A DNA stretch of 64,000 bases from CALKZN01 sp050633785 (GTDB lineage Bacteria > Pseudomonadota > Gammaproteobacteria > Arenicellales > Arenicellaceae). The DNA is taken from assembly GCA_050633785.1 (NCBI GenBank), contig JBOEHE010000005.1:1-64000 (forward strand), written 5' to 3'. The position numbers and the translations under genes were made by a program. Below are positions 51,931 to 61,955 of this stretch, piece after piece (the stretch's first letter is position 1; each line of letters begins with the position of its first letter). The notes beneath the pieces are model-generated. The model did not search any database. It was not told the origin of the DNA and saw only the letters and a program-made list of their open reading frames with translations.

Positions 51931-54900
51931 CTACTCCGAAAATCTCATCAAAACAAAAACATCGTCAATATCATTGTCGCTCAATGATTTAAAATCAGTG
52001 ACTCCGGCTTGTTTTAAATTCAGTGTCAGCTGTCCCGAATAATTTGCAGGAGCGCCGGAGAAATTGGTGGAGAAATGCGGGGTGTTATTGAATGCTGCAT
52101 CCTGTGCAATCGTTACGTCTTGCAGTGGAACCGCATTCGCTACACTGATGTTGGCTACATAATCTATGGCCTGGTTGGTTTTTACATACACATCAAGGTC
52201 TGTAATTTTTAAGGCAGAGAATTTACTTCGCAGGAAAAAAGGCAAATACAATGCTTCCAGATCCATCACAAATTCCTGGTCATTGTCATTCTCCGGAAAT
52301 AAGAACCGGTGCCACTGTGTTGAAAACTCATGCTTCAAACTGAATAGACGACCAGACTGTGCCGGCAACTTATCAACAAAAGACTCATGTGCTTTGGTTG
52401 CCAGTTCACCACCGCCATTTCTTGAGGTATAGCTGACATGCAAAACCACATCCGACAATGATTCAAAATCAAAGTGATTGTTTTCAATAGGCAGATCAAT
52501 TTGCCAGTCACTCACAGCTCCTGCTCCCTCAAAAGGCAGGTAGCGTTCATCATTAAAATTGAGTTGAAACATGCCACTATCATTTTGTGCATTTGATGTT
52601 GCGATTGAGGAAATTGCACCATAAACAGTTTTAAACCGGGTGTCATCCTCTTGCTTATCGTATTTTCCACCCAACAGGGTAGACTCCATTCGGGTTTCAT
52701 TTTTCAGCAGAGATAAAGTACAGTTGACTCCGGTATGGGGGCCTACAATGCAAGGTATGCTGACCGATACATTTTTAATGCGCCGCATATAATGCCCTGG
52801 ATAATCCATATCAAAAATCCATTCAGGTAAGGATAATGTACACTGCCCTGTTTCCTTGAGCTCTATTAATGAAGCCGGCATGAGTTGAGCAAGGGAAATG
52901 TGTTTAGTCAGCTCAAACTCACGTGTATTGAGTTTTATATATTCAGCATCCAGGCGGCGTATATCTGTCATCAATTTATCACCTGACGCCAACCCTTTCT
53001 TAAGACTGTCCCAGTAGCCAAATTCAATAAAGTTTGAGTCAGAAATGCCCAATTCGAATTGAAAACATTTTTCAGCTTGTTTTGCCATATCGTAGGCCAG
53101 TTGATAAGCCTGAAAATAGACGTTTGAAATTTGTGTCACCATCCAGCTATAGAGTTGTTCGTTGGTGTATTTATCGCGCATATAGTCATCTGCAGCTTCG
53201 GCATTTGTGATTTGCAGTTCCTGACTATCTACCTCCAGTTCTGCAATTGCCTGTCTGACTTCGGAAGCGGTGATCATAAATTCAAGCTGCTGCTTTTCAA
53301 CGGCTGCCAGAGCTGCCTGATGTTTGTTCTCTTCATCCCGGCGAGTGTAAGAGCCTTGAGTCTCAAGCAATGAACCCGTGGCATGAGAAACGGCGCTTAA
53401 ACCGCGCAGAAACTCTGCTGTTTTGGCAGCTGCATTGCCCATGTTAGTGCCACCAAATTTCACTTTGACCGCCGGAGTTCCACCGACACCATTAGCCCCT
53501 CCATCCAGATCAGGAACCATACTGATTCCAGCACCAAACACATTAACAATAGTGCCAGCCAACTCCATAGCAACACCAAGGCCATGAGCAGTCACACCAC
53601 CCACTTCCCAGGCATTCATATAAGGAATTGCATTATAGTAACTCTCACGTTGGTCAGCCATTTCCAGAGATTTCTGTAAACCTTCTGTGTCCTGCTCAGC
53701 AGCCTCAACCTGTTTCTCACGGATGCCCTTCACTGTTTCTAAAATGGCAATTTCGTGTTGTGATCGTAACAAAGCCAACCCTTCGGCATCTTTTCGCTCC
53801 AGAGCCTGCATCAATTTGTCACCCAACATTTTAACATCTGAGCAAAAGGCCACAGCTTTTTCGATGATGACACGAAAACGGTAGGCTGGCGTTGGAGCGC
53901 TCATATCATTTAATACGCTACTCAAATCCATACCCGATGCGGCAGCCTTAACCAGCAGAGCAGGGTCAATTGGCGGTTGAAATAATGGCAGCTGACGAAC
54001 CACACCTTGAATGTTCATGCAGTTACGTATCTTAAAAAGCCTATCTTCGACAGTATCCCAATAGCTTGAAAGCGCTTCATTGTCCGGAATACAGAAATAC
54101 AGAGTTTCCAGCTTAGGAACCGCTTCTGCCTCTGTCGACACCGCTGACGATGAGATTGGCAGCAAGGTATCCTCAACCAGAGCATCAACGCGGGCGTTAC
54201 CAAAAGCGTCTAACTTTTCCTCCAGCTGATTGAAGGTTAAATCTTCATGCTGCACACCCGGCACCGACTGCGGTCTTTCCCCTAAAATTTCATAGGCCAG
54301 CATATACAGCAAGGATGCCTCATTAATGGATTCAATTGAATCACGTTGAAACAACATATCTGCCCAGGCAATTAAGTTATCAATGTATTTCATGACCACA
54401 AACTTCTGGTAGGACACGGGGCGATAACGCGCAATCACATGTGGTTTGAAAGGGTCATTTTTCCAGGCTCGTAACTGGTCTGCATTTTCATCCAGATCAA
54501 GATTGTCAAGAATCGATTGAATGCGCTGGGTTCGATAGTCTTCTGAATTGTATTCAAAGAAAGGTTTGGTCACCCAATAGCGCTGTGGCGTCGGATAGTC
54601 CTCAATGTTGGTTGGATTGAATATGTAATGAAACCAGTTCATCGCGTCTTCAAATTTCTGATTTTGCATCAAGCGACAAGCAATCATCAGCGGCGCGTGG
54701 AAAAACAATTCCCAGTTGTAAATTGAGTTTGCACCACCAAATGAAAAGTCGACTATGTCCCGATCAAAAGGTTCGCCTGAATCTATGTTGCCAGCAATAA
54801 CTTTTGAGCTGGGAGAATATGATCCAAAACTGAAATTATTGGCGGGCAATTTATTTCTGGGGTTGACCTGAACATCTCTGGCCAATAAACCATCCACACC

Positions 54901-57900
54901 ATAACGATTGAGTTCACGCAGGAACATAACCGTGTAAGGGTGATACATTGGTGTAAATCGGTATTTTTTGGTTCGACTTAAAACCCTACCATAGCTATCC
55001 AAGCGTTGTTCCCACTCCGGTTTAATAAAAAAGGAGCGTTCCCTGTCCTGATAAAATGATGGATGGTTTGCCGACGCTGTCAAGGTATCAAGATCCTGTT
55101 GGGTAATGACCAGTTCAAAAGGTGATTTCGCCCGAGACAACAGCACCTCTGAATGATTGTATTCAAGCACCCGCAGATAGGTGCCATTTTTGTTATGGAC
55201 CCGATTATTTCTCAGGTGGGTCTTATGAAAATGCATTCCATTAGGCAGGCTCAACCGGGGTTGGTGATCACGATACGGCAGCAGTTCATTGATGGAACGT
55301 CCTTCCTCACCATAGTTATCACGCACTTCATCATAAGAATCATCACCCCATGTGATATCACCATTGGCGGCGACTGCCCGCCCTCCTATACCTTTAAGCT
55401 TTAGCTCCTTGACCTCACCATTGAACACAAACATCGACGAATGCCATGGCTGATAGGTCTCATTATAGCGTGTGCTGGTAAGCCTGACAGGATTGTCTGC
55501 CCTGCTTTTATGCGGATCATAAAACCAGCCATTGTTAAATTCTTTTGAGGTAGTAATATAAATATCAAGAGACAATTCATTGGTCACTGGAGAATAATGC
55601 GGCTTTAAATTATAGGAATGATGTGGACGCTCCCAAGGGTGAATCATTTTTTCTTCAGACACTTTCTTTGACGTCCAACCCGCAGATTTTTTAACACTCC
55701 ACCCGAGCTGTATTTCAAGCATATTAATCGGATCTGGGGAGTCCGTTGGCCCACCCGTCAATTCTGCCGCAGGCACTTTTTTTGTTGGACGTGGTTTTTG
55801 CAGAAACTGCAGCCAGAAAATATGTAATTTTCGGTTATAAACAACCGGCACAACATGATCTCCTTCTATATCAACATCAATTTTCTCCCAGGCAGCCCAG
55901 CGGCTGTAATTCATATCATAGGTTCGATAATAGTAAATATGCGGCAAAGACCGGGTTCGAGCGATAACATGCACAACATTCGTTTCATAACCCACTTCAT
56001 CCGGGTTCAAGTCATCCATTTGGTGATATAAACCACTTATTTCCAGGTTGGATACTTCGTCAAGCTTCAGCAAATAGTTCTCAAATGCATTCTCAACATT
56101 GTCTTGTGTTACTTCAGCTTGCAACAATTCATTTTCCAAATCAGTAAAAAATGGCGATTTATCATCGCGCAGTTCTGGCTCCAGCCAATTTTCCGGGTAG
56201 AAGAAAACTTTGCGGTTGGCCTCCCAGACCCGATAGTTCTTCATCCAACGCCATTGCGACCAGGCATTGGCCGATGAGACGTCTTCTTTGTGTGATTCGG
56301 TAATGATGACATAACGACTTTCCAGATTAAGGAAACAACGTTGTACAAACAGTTGAACAGAGCTGAGAGCCTGTTTTAAGCGCGATGTCAGTTGACAAGC
56401 ACTCATCTCGACATCAATCAGAAAGTACTTGTACAAACCATTGGTGTCAGTCCAATACAAAGGATTCGTGATCACACCATTATCAATTTCGGGGTCTGTC
56501 TCACGGTGTGACCGATCTATCAGAAATTCAACCAGAGCCGCACGTTTCTGTTCTCTGATCTCATCATTCAATGAACGAATTTTATCCAACCAGTCATCCT
56601 GTTCATATTTGGATTTAATCGCTCTGCGAACTTCATCTGCGACGTCTTTATTGTCACTCAAGTCATCAGACTTCAACGCCCACTTAAACATTGTTGCTGT
56701 ATCAACTCCAGTCAAGTTCAATTGAGCGAAACATTTACCCAAGCGAATGAAGGTATCAGCCTTCAAATAACTTAAAGCCCCAGTTTCATGCTTAAGTCCA
56801 AGGCCATCATGCAGGGATTCTACTTGTGCAATATCCCACTGTGTCAGTCGAGCAAGGCTGGCGAATATCTCACCTTGATTGACTGTATCGTCACCAGCAA
56901 GGCTTAGAACCTCTCTGATCGAACTATCCTCTGGCTCTGGATAGTCGTTTGCAAATAATAGAAACTCAGATAGATGTCGCCATTGAGAATATTGATTTTC
57001 CTCAGTTGGTGCCAGTGCTGCGATAGGTAAAGACGCAAAATCCACAGTGCTGACCAAGGCATGTTCAGCCACAAACCATGAGAGGTTTTCCGTGTTTATC
57101 TGCATACCTGACACCAATAAAGCGGCCTTATGCAATAAAACGAATGTTGAGTAATAATTCGAAAAATTAGCGCTGGATATCTCCGTATATTCCCCATCAG
57201 CATCTTTGGCAATCAATGCTGAGTCTGCCAATACGGTAAGCAATGATGTCGAGGTATTCGGGTGCAACAGGCCTTCACCCAACACTGAAACAGCTTCCTC
57301 GTTCAAGCCGAAACTGGAAGTGAGCAGTGATTTAATCTGATTTCCATGCGATTCCAGCAAATCAGACAGATTCTGTTTAATCGCCGCCAGGTTAACAATT
57401 AACTCTGTTTTTGAGGTATCTGTAATGGTTGCTGTGTCGAAGTTAACAACCGCAGTCGCTTGTTCAATAGAAAAATTAGCCTCAGTAAAACCATCGATGG
57501 CAGACTCTAAAATCGCTACAATAGGCGTGATTGCAGCTATCAGTTGAGCATCTGTGCTGCTTGATAAAACTTGTTCATCAAACGCAAGCAAATCAGCCCG
57601 ATCAGCATCAGACAAACCCAACTGATCCAATTCCTGCTGATTGGCCTCCAGAGTGTTACGCAATACGGCCAACTCCAGAGCAATCGTCTCATCACGCAAA
57701 CCATAGCTGGATTCCGGAGAATAATTCAACACATAATCCAATTCAGGCATGGATAGGCCCGAAGTAGCAACCTGGCCCACGCTATCCACAAATGCAAGCA
57801 AGCTATCAATTGTGGTAAACGGATCATCCTCACCAATGACGGCATACGCAGAAAAACTGTCCATGACCGATATACCCAACTGTCTGGCCAGATACGCATA

Positions 57901-60900
57901 GCGATAGATAATTGACAGAGATTCAATCGATAAGAATCCATCTGTTTTATCCCGCAGCAAGTCGAAATCGGTCTGGGTCAATGCAAAAGCGGCAAGGATT
58001 GTAGGCACGGGAGAATAACCACCGGCATTTTCCTGCAGTTCAATACTGTTATCCAGGCTCAACAGGCTGCCATCAGTATCAATCGCCTGGAAGTTGGTAT
58101 CCACTGGATTGGTGACTGTTATGTTCTGAAACAAACGGTTATACAAGGGTTGAATAATGTCTGCAGGTTTGCTCGCATCAATACGAAGCTCACGATTGAT
58201 ATCGCCCAGAAAAACCAGCAAAGCTTCTGTTGACAGGTTTAAACCAGTCTGCAGTTGCTGAAACTTTTTGAGATTAATAACGGTTTGTTCATTAATTTTA
58301 TTGTTGCCGACTTTGGGCTCTCGAATCAGCAAATCCAATTCCCACATCGTCCAGCCAGTAGAGCGCCACAATCGAATAAAGCGATGTATTTTGTCGAAGT
58401 GCGTATTGTTCAGGCCAGTCACTTTCTGTAAGGTCAGATCACAAGTGTCACCAGGTCGATCAATTTCTATGGGTGTTGTGGCGCCAGGAACATTAATAAA
58501 ACGGGTCATCAATAGATCGAGCAACTCACCGTAACGTATCTTTGCCCGATTGATAAAATCTTGCACAGGTACCACAGATTTACGCACATCTGCCCCCCAG
58601 TAGCTGTTTTGAGAGGTGCTGTTGCTGCGTTTGGTCACCACCATATCCAGCGTTTTGTTGGACATTGAAAAGTACTCTGCTGCAATCGCCACATTCTCTG
58701 GAACCCTGGCTGAAGGCACACTATGATTCTGAAAGGTTTCCATCAACTTCCAGCGTGGGGTACGCAGATAATCCAGATAGGTTCTTGACTCACTTTGCCA
58801 GAGGTTAAACGAATTTTTGATTGGAAAATCAGCATCGGCAATAGTAATGTATGCTTCATCTTGAATGTGTTCTGGAACTGCACGTAACTCCTCACTGGAC
58901 AGAGTGCTCTGATAAACGAAATCGCTGTCGCCGATTATATGGTTTTCCAGTATCTCGCAGACAAGGTCGATATAAGGTAAAACCGTATTTGTGTTAGCGC
59001 AATTCAGCTCGATATTGCCAATATCCGGCCTGCGATCAAAAAGTACATCTTTAACAGATTTGTTCGTATCAACGGCAGAGTGTTCCGCCAGGAAACGCAG
59101 CATATCGGTCAGATACGCCGTTGGGCTATACAGTGACTTACAATGCGTGCATTCACAATAGTCCATCGAACCAAACAAGGCTTCCAGATTGGGTATATCA
59201 CCCAGGATTTTCTGCAGTTCTTCTGTCTTGTAGGTTTGTGAAATAATCGCTCCAGGAGTGGAACGATGCATTTCCCGGCGAAAGTCAGTCAGACGAGCCA
59301 ATACCTGCATATAACGCATTTTGGCTGATTCATAAACGAAATGAATCTCTTTATCCGCAACACCCTGCTTTACAAGGGATTTTGTCAGTCGATCCTTGCC
59401 AAAGAAATAGACCTGCATGGAACTGTGCAGGCCGTCGGCCAATAGCAGCGAACCAGTTTTGGCATCATTGGTCAGCTTATGCGCACGTTGCACTACTTTC
59501 ATCTGCTCGGTTGCGGCACCACTCAGAGAAGCATCATTCGTGTCTCTGAGAAACGTATCAACATTGTCACTGCGCAGATCAAAGTCACTGTGTTTATCAA
59601 CGAATTGTTCGATCTTGTTAATTTCCGTTATCTGATCAGCAGCATTTTGTTTTACTTCAGAAATTAAAGAAACCGCTGAATACAGAATCTCTGACCGACT
59701 TTTCATGGCCGCCGCATAGTTCTGTATTTTGTCCTCTTTAGTGTCTCCCGGCATATTTTCCGGGACTTCACCATTGTTTTTTCCAATCAATTCGACAAAT
59801 CCATTATGGTCCAATTTAGCCAGATCGCTGACACGCTTGAATCGTTTCCCTCTGCCACTGCCAACCTGACTTTTTAAGTATTCCAGAGTCGGCAAATGAT
59901 TCTTTGACACATTTCCCAACTCAACCACGACTTGAAAATCGGCCAGAGCTTTGGCCCCCAAAGTACCTGAAATCTCTTCCAGCGCTGCCCAGAAATTACG
60001 GTTAATACCTTGATGTTGGGTAAATATATCCGCTACCAGGCTGTGGTGGTCTGCTTTAACACTCGACATTTCCAGCAATTGCCCAAGAGAACCATTACCA
60101 ATCAAAATGGGCTTACTCAAAGTAAAATCAATGCGTTGTTTTTGCAAAGACGATAAGATAGTGTCCTTATCAATCAAGACTTTCTGTGACACCAGATTCA
60201 ACTCAACAGCACTTTTTATAACTTCAGCTTGCGTCTGTGCATCAAGAAAGACAATCCCAGAGCTGGCCAGTTCGACCAACTGACCAATCGTTTCCCACTG
60301 ACTGGTTGCAACCAACAGATCCCCAGGCAGATCAGATGGCTGCCCCTGACTGATAAAAGCATAAAACACTTCATTATTAAGTGCCGAGTCCTCCACAGAG
60401 TCAGCTACCAGACCGGCAAGGACATGTCGCATCACTTCATCACTGGGAATCCCAGCCTGGCGGGAAACCTGAGTAATCTGGGCATTATTTTCAGTCTCGG
60501 TCAATTCACTGACACTGACCTTACCTGAGACTTTTTGAATTGAAGTAGCTGCCGCATTAAAAGAATTATCACCCAGATAACGGGCGTTATATTCCAGCTG
60601 CCCCAAATCATTCAACTTACCCGTGAAATTAACCCAATGAATCGGTTTCACTTTCGAATAGGTCTTTTCAGCCAAAATCGTTTTCTGATCATTGACATCG
60701 AATAGCTGCACCCGAATATTAAAATCGGTTTTAATCTTGCCAGTATTAGCATCAATTGGCGCATCATAGGGAATATCAAAAAAACCATTTAAAAAGTTCT
60801 TCTTAGCTCCTAAAAGAATTTCGTCTTTGCCTGACAGTGTCTTTTCAAAAATCTGAACTACCATGTTCTTTTTTCGTTGCCAGAGCTCATCACGAACCGA

Positions 60901-61896
60901 ACCTCGAATACGATAACGATGTTCCTGGCTGACTTTCGGATTGGCCAATTCTATTTTTTGATTCAAAAAATTACGTGTGTCTTTGTCCAGATGTCCCGTC
61001 AGCGGCAAACCGTATTGTTGTTGAATCTGTTTGATAGCCTTGATTGTTGATTTTCCAAAAGTTTGAGTATTCAACTCTTTCTGAGTAATAGGATAGCCCA
61101 GATAGGCGATGGCTTTTTGTGCTTCTGCGACTTTGGGAGAAACGGTATTCAGACGTAGAGTTTTCGTCAACAAGGCGAGTTCAGCTGGATCGGGAGCTGA
61201 TATCTTTTTCATATAAGTCCCTTTGCTGGAAGCAACACTATTAAGTTTGTCCAGCGTTGCCTTATTTATCTCACCGCTGGCTTCAAGCCCATATTTCTCC
61301 TGAAACTCAGAAATAAAAGCTTTGGAAGTAACACCCAACTCTTTGTCTGCAATCTCGTCGTCGGAAATATCGATTCCAATCTTGGCAATATCTTTCGCTT
61401 TGACCAGTGTATTGTGCAGTTTTGCTCGCTGTGTTCTGGTTTCAAGCGCCTTGGAAATAGCCACTTCATTGAGCTGTGCCATGAAAGCACCATCTATTTT
61501 TCCAGTTTTCTGGAGTCCATGTTGTTCTTGAAAATCACTGATTTTTTTTCGGGTCTTTGAACTGACCTTCTGGGATCGTTTGTCAGCGACAGGCACTCTT
61601 ACCCCAGCCTTAATCATCAAGTCATGCAGTTTTGATACTCGAAATTTTGCACTTGTATGATGCTTATCAAATAGCTCAAGATTCAATGTCTCAATCGTTT
61701 TTCTATTGATACGACCACTTGTCGGCAGTGCATTCGATGCTTGAAAGTCACGAATGGCGTCTTTTGTCGAATCGCCCAGTTTATTCATTTTCAAATCGTC
61801 ACTGGCAACAGTCAGATCCAATGTCATTAAAGCTTCATGTAACTGACCTATGTCAGCTTTCGAAGGTCTACTTAACGATATATTTAACTTTTTCAT
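51931..61896 (-). CDS. Tc toxin A component (TcA) with four N-terminal peptidoglycan-binding-like repeats
   Basis: The 3321-residue product is the pore-forming, receptor-binding subunit of an insecticidal Tc complex. Features in order: four peptidoglycan-binding-type helical repeats at about 12-74, 84-147, 158-223 and 245-311 (for example AIRDFQASNALPTSGRINRK and KISDFQEQHGLQKTGKIDGA); a Cys-rich SpvA/VRP1 block at about 905-930 (CECTHCKSLYSPTAYLTDML); a neuraminidase-like region at about 1850-1930 (SQWRWMKNYRVWEANRKVFF); and a C-terminal TcdA/TcdB pore and TcB-binding part from about 2750 (with a Gly-rich helix and helical EAADDYMRDKYTNEQLYSWM). AAGGTG precedes the ATG. The N-terminal repeats are unusual for TcA. 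Confidence 0.9.
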   Translation of the reverse strand: MKKLNISLSRPSKADIGQLHEALMTLDLTVASDDLKMNKLGDSTKDAIRDFQASNALPTSGRINRKTIETLNLELFDKHHTSAKFRVSKLHDLMIKAGVRVPVADKRSQKVSSKTRKKISDFQEQHGLQKTGKIDGAFMAQLNEVAISKALETRTQRAKLHNTLVKAKDIAKIGIDISDDEIADKELGVTSKAFISEFQEKYGLEASGEINKATLDKLNSVASSKGTYMKKISAPDPAELALLTKTLRLNTVSPKVAEAQKAIAYLGYPITQKELNTQTFGKSTIKAIKQIQQQYGLPLTGHLDKDTRNFLNQKIELANPKVSQEHRYRIRGSVRDELWQRKKNMVVQIFEKTLSGKDEILLGAKKNFLNGFFDIPYDAPIDANTGKIKTDFNIRVQLFDVNDQKTILAEKTYSKVKPIHWVNFTGKLNDLGQLEYNARYLGDNSFNAAATSIQKVSGKVSVSELTETENNAQITQVSRQAGIPSDEVMRHVLAGLVADSVEDSALNNEVFYAFISQGQPSDLPGDLLVATSQWETIGQLVELASSGIVFLDAQTQAEVIKSAVELNLVSQKVLIDKDTILSSLQKQRIDFTLSKPILIGNGSLGQLLEMSSVKADHHSLVADIFTQHQGINRNFWAALEEISGTLGAKALADFQVVVELGNVSKNHLPTLEYLKSQVGSGRGKRFKRVSDLAKLDHNGFVELIGKNNGEVPENMPGDTKEDKIQNYAAAMKSRSEILYSAVSLISEVKQNAADQITEINKIEQFVDKHSDFDLRSDNVDTFLRDTNDASLSGAATEQMKVVQRAHKLTNDAKTGSLLLADGLHSSMQVYFFGKDRLTKSLVKQGVADKEIHFVYESAKMRYMQVLARLTDFRREMHRSTPGAIISQTYKTEELQKILGDIPNLEALFGSMDYCECTHCKSLYSPTAYLTDMLRFLAEHSAVDTNKSVKDVLFDRRPDIGNIELNCANTNTVLPYIDLVCEILENHIIGDSDFVYQSTLSSEELRAVPEHIQDEAYITIADADFPIKNSFNLWQSESRTYLDYLRTPRWKLMETFQNHSVPSARVPENVAIAAEYFSMSNKTLDMVVTKRSNSTSQNSYWGADVRKSVVPVQDFINRAKIRYGELLDLLMTRFINVPGATTPIEIDRPGDTCDLTLQKVTGLNNTHFDKIHRFIRLWRSTGWTMWELDLLIREPKVGNNKINEQTVINLKKFQQLQTGLNLSTEALLVFLGDINRELRIDASKPADIIQPLYNRLFQNITVTNPVDTNFQAIDTDGSLLSLDNSIELQENAGGYSPVPTILAAFALTQTDFDLLRDKTDGFLSIESLSIIYRYAYLARQLGISVMDSFSAYAVIGEDDPFTTIDSLLAFVDSVGQVATSGLSMPELDYVLNYSPESSYGLRDETIALELAVLRNTLEANQQELDQLGLSDADRADLLAFDEQVLSSSTDAQLIAAITPIVAILESAIDGFTEANFSIEQATAVVNFDTATITDTSKTELIVNLAAIKQNLSDLLESHGNQIKSLLTSSFGLNEEAVSVLGEGLLHPNTSTSLLTVLADSALIAKDADGEYTEISSANFSNYYSTFVLLHKAALLVSGMQINTENLSWFVAEHALVSTVDFASLPIAALAPTEENQYSQWRHLSEFLLFANDYPEPEDSSIREVLSLAGDDTVNQGEIFASLARLTQWDIAQVESLHDGLGLKHETGALSYLKADTFIRLGKCFAQLNLTGVDTATMFKWALKSDDLSDNKDVADEVRRAIKSKYEQDDWLDKIRSLNDEIREQKRAALVEFLIDRSHRETDPEIDNGVITNPLYWTDTNGLYKYFLIDVEMSACQLTSRLKQALSSVQLFVQRCFLNLESRYVIITESHKEDVSSANAWSQWRWMKNYRVWEANRKVFFYPENWLEPELRDDKSPFFTDLENELLQAEVTQDNVENAFENYLLKLDEVSNLEISGLYHQMDDLNPDEVGYETNVVHVIARTRSLPHIYYYRTYDMNYSRWAAWEKIDVDIEGDHVVPVVYNRKLHIFWLQFLQKPRPTKKVPAAELTGGPTDSPDPINMLEIQLGWSVKKSAGWTSKKVSEEKMIHPWERPHHSYNLKPHYSPVTNELSLDIYITTSKEFNNGWFYDPHKSRADNPVRLTSTRYNETYQPWHSSMFVFNGEVKELKLKGIGGRAVAANGDITWGDDSYDEVRDNYGEEGRSINELLPYRDHQPRLSLPNGMHFHKTHLRNNRVHNKNGTYLRVLEYNHSEVLLSRAKSPFELVITQQDLDTLTASANHPSFYQDRERSFFIKPEWEQRLDSYGRVLSRTKKYRFTPMYHPYTVMFLRELNRYGVDGLLARDVQVNPRNKLPANNFSFGSYSPSSKVIAGNIDSGEPFDRDIVDFSFGGANSIYNWELFFHAPLMIACRLMQNQKFEDAMNWFHYIFNPTNIEDYPTPQRYWVTKPFFEYNSEDYRTQRIQSILDNLDLDENADQLRAWKNDPFKPHVIARYRPVSYQKFVVMKYIDNLIAWADMLFQRDSIESINEASLLYMLAYEILGERPQSVPGVQHEDLTFNQLEEKLDAFGNARVDALVEDTLLPISSSAVSTEAEAVPKLETLYFCIPDNEALSSYWDTVEDRLFKIRNCMNIQGVVRQLPLFQPPIDPALLVKAAASGMDLSSVLNDMSAPTPAYRFRVIIEKAVAFCSDVKMLGDKLMQALERKDAEGLALLRSQHEIAILETVKGIREKQVEAAEQDTEGLQKSLEMADQRESYYNAIPYMNAWEVGGVTAHGLGVAMELAGTIVNVFGAGISMVPDLDGGANGVGGTPAVKVKFGGTNMGNAAAKTAEFLRGLSAVSHATGSLLETQGSYTRRDEENKHQAALAAVEKQQLEFMITASEVRQAIAELEVDSQELQITNAEAADDYMRDKYTNEQLYSWMVTQISNVYFQAYQLAYDMAKQAEKCFQFELGISDSNFIEFGYWDSLKKGLASGDKLMTDIRRLDAEYIKLNTREFELTKHISLAQLMPASLIELKETGQCTLSLPEWIFDMDYPGHYMRRIKNVSVSIPCIVGPHTGVNCTLSLLKNETRMESTLLGGKYDKQEDDTRFKTVYGAISSIATSNAQNDSGMFQLNFNDERYLPFEGAGAVSDWQIDLPIENNHFDFESLSDVVLHVSYTSRNGGGELATKAHESFVDKLPAQSGRLFSLKHEFSTQWHRFLFPENDNDQEFVMDLEALYLPFFLRSKFSALKITDLDVYVKTNQAIDYVANISVANAVPLQDVTIAQDAAFNNTPHFSTNFSGAPANYSGQLTLNLKQAGVTDFKSLSDNDIDDVFVLMRFSE

Positions 61897-61955
61897 TTTT
61901 GCACCTTTTTCGTTTTCTCAAGCTCAATTGTCCATATCAACATTCATTTAATTAT

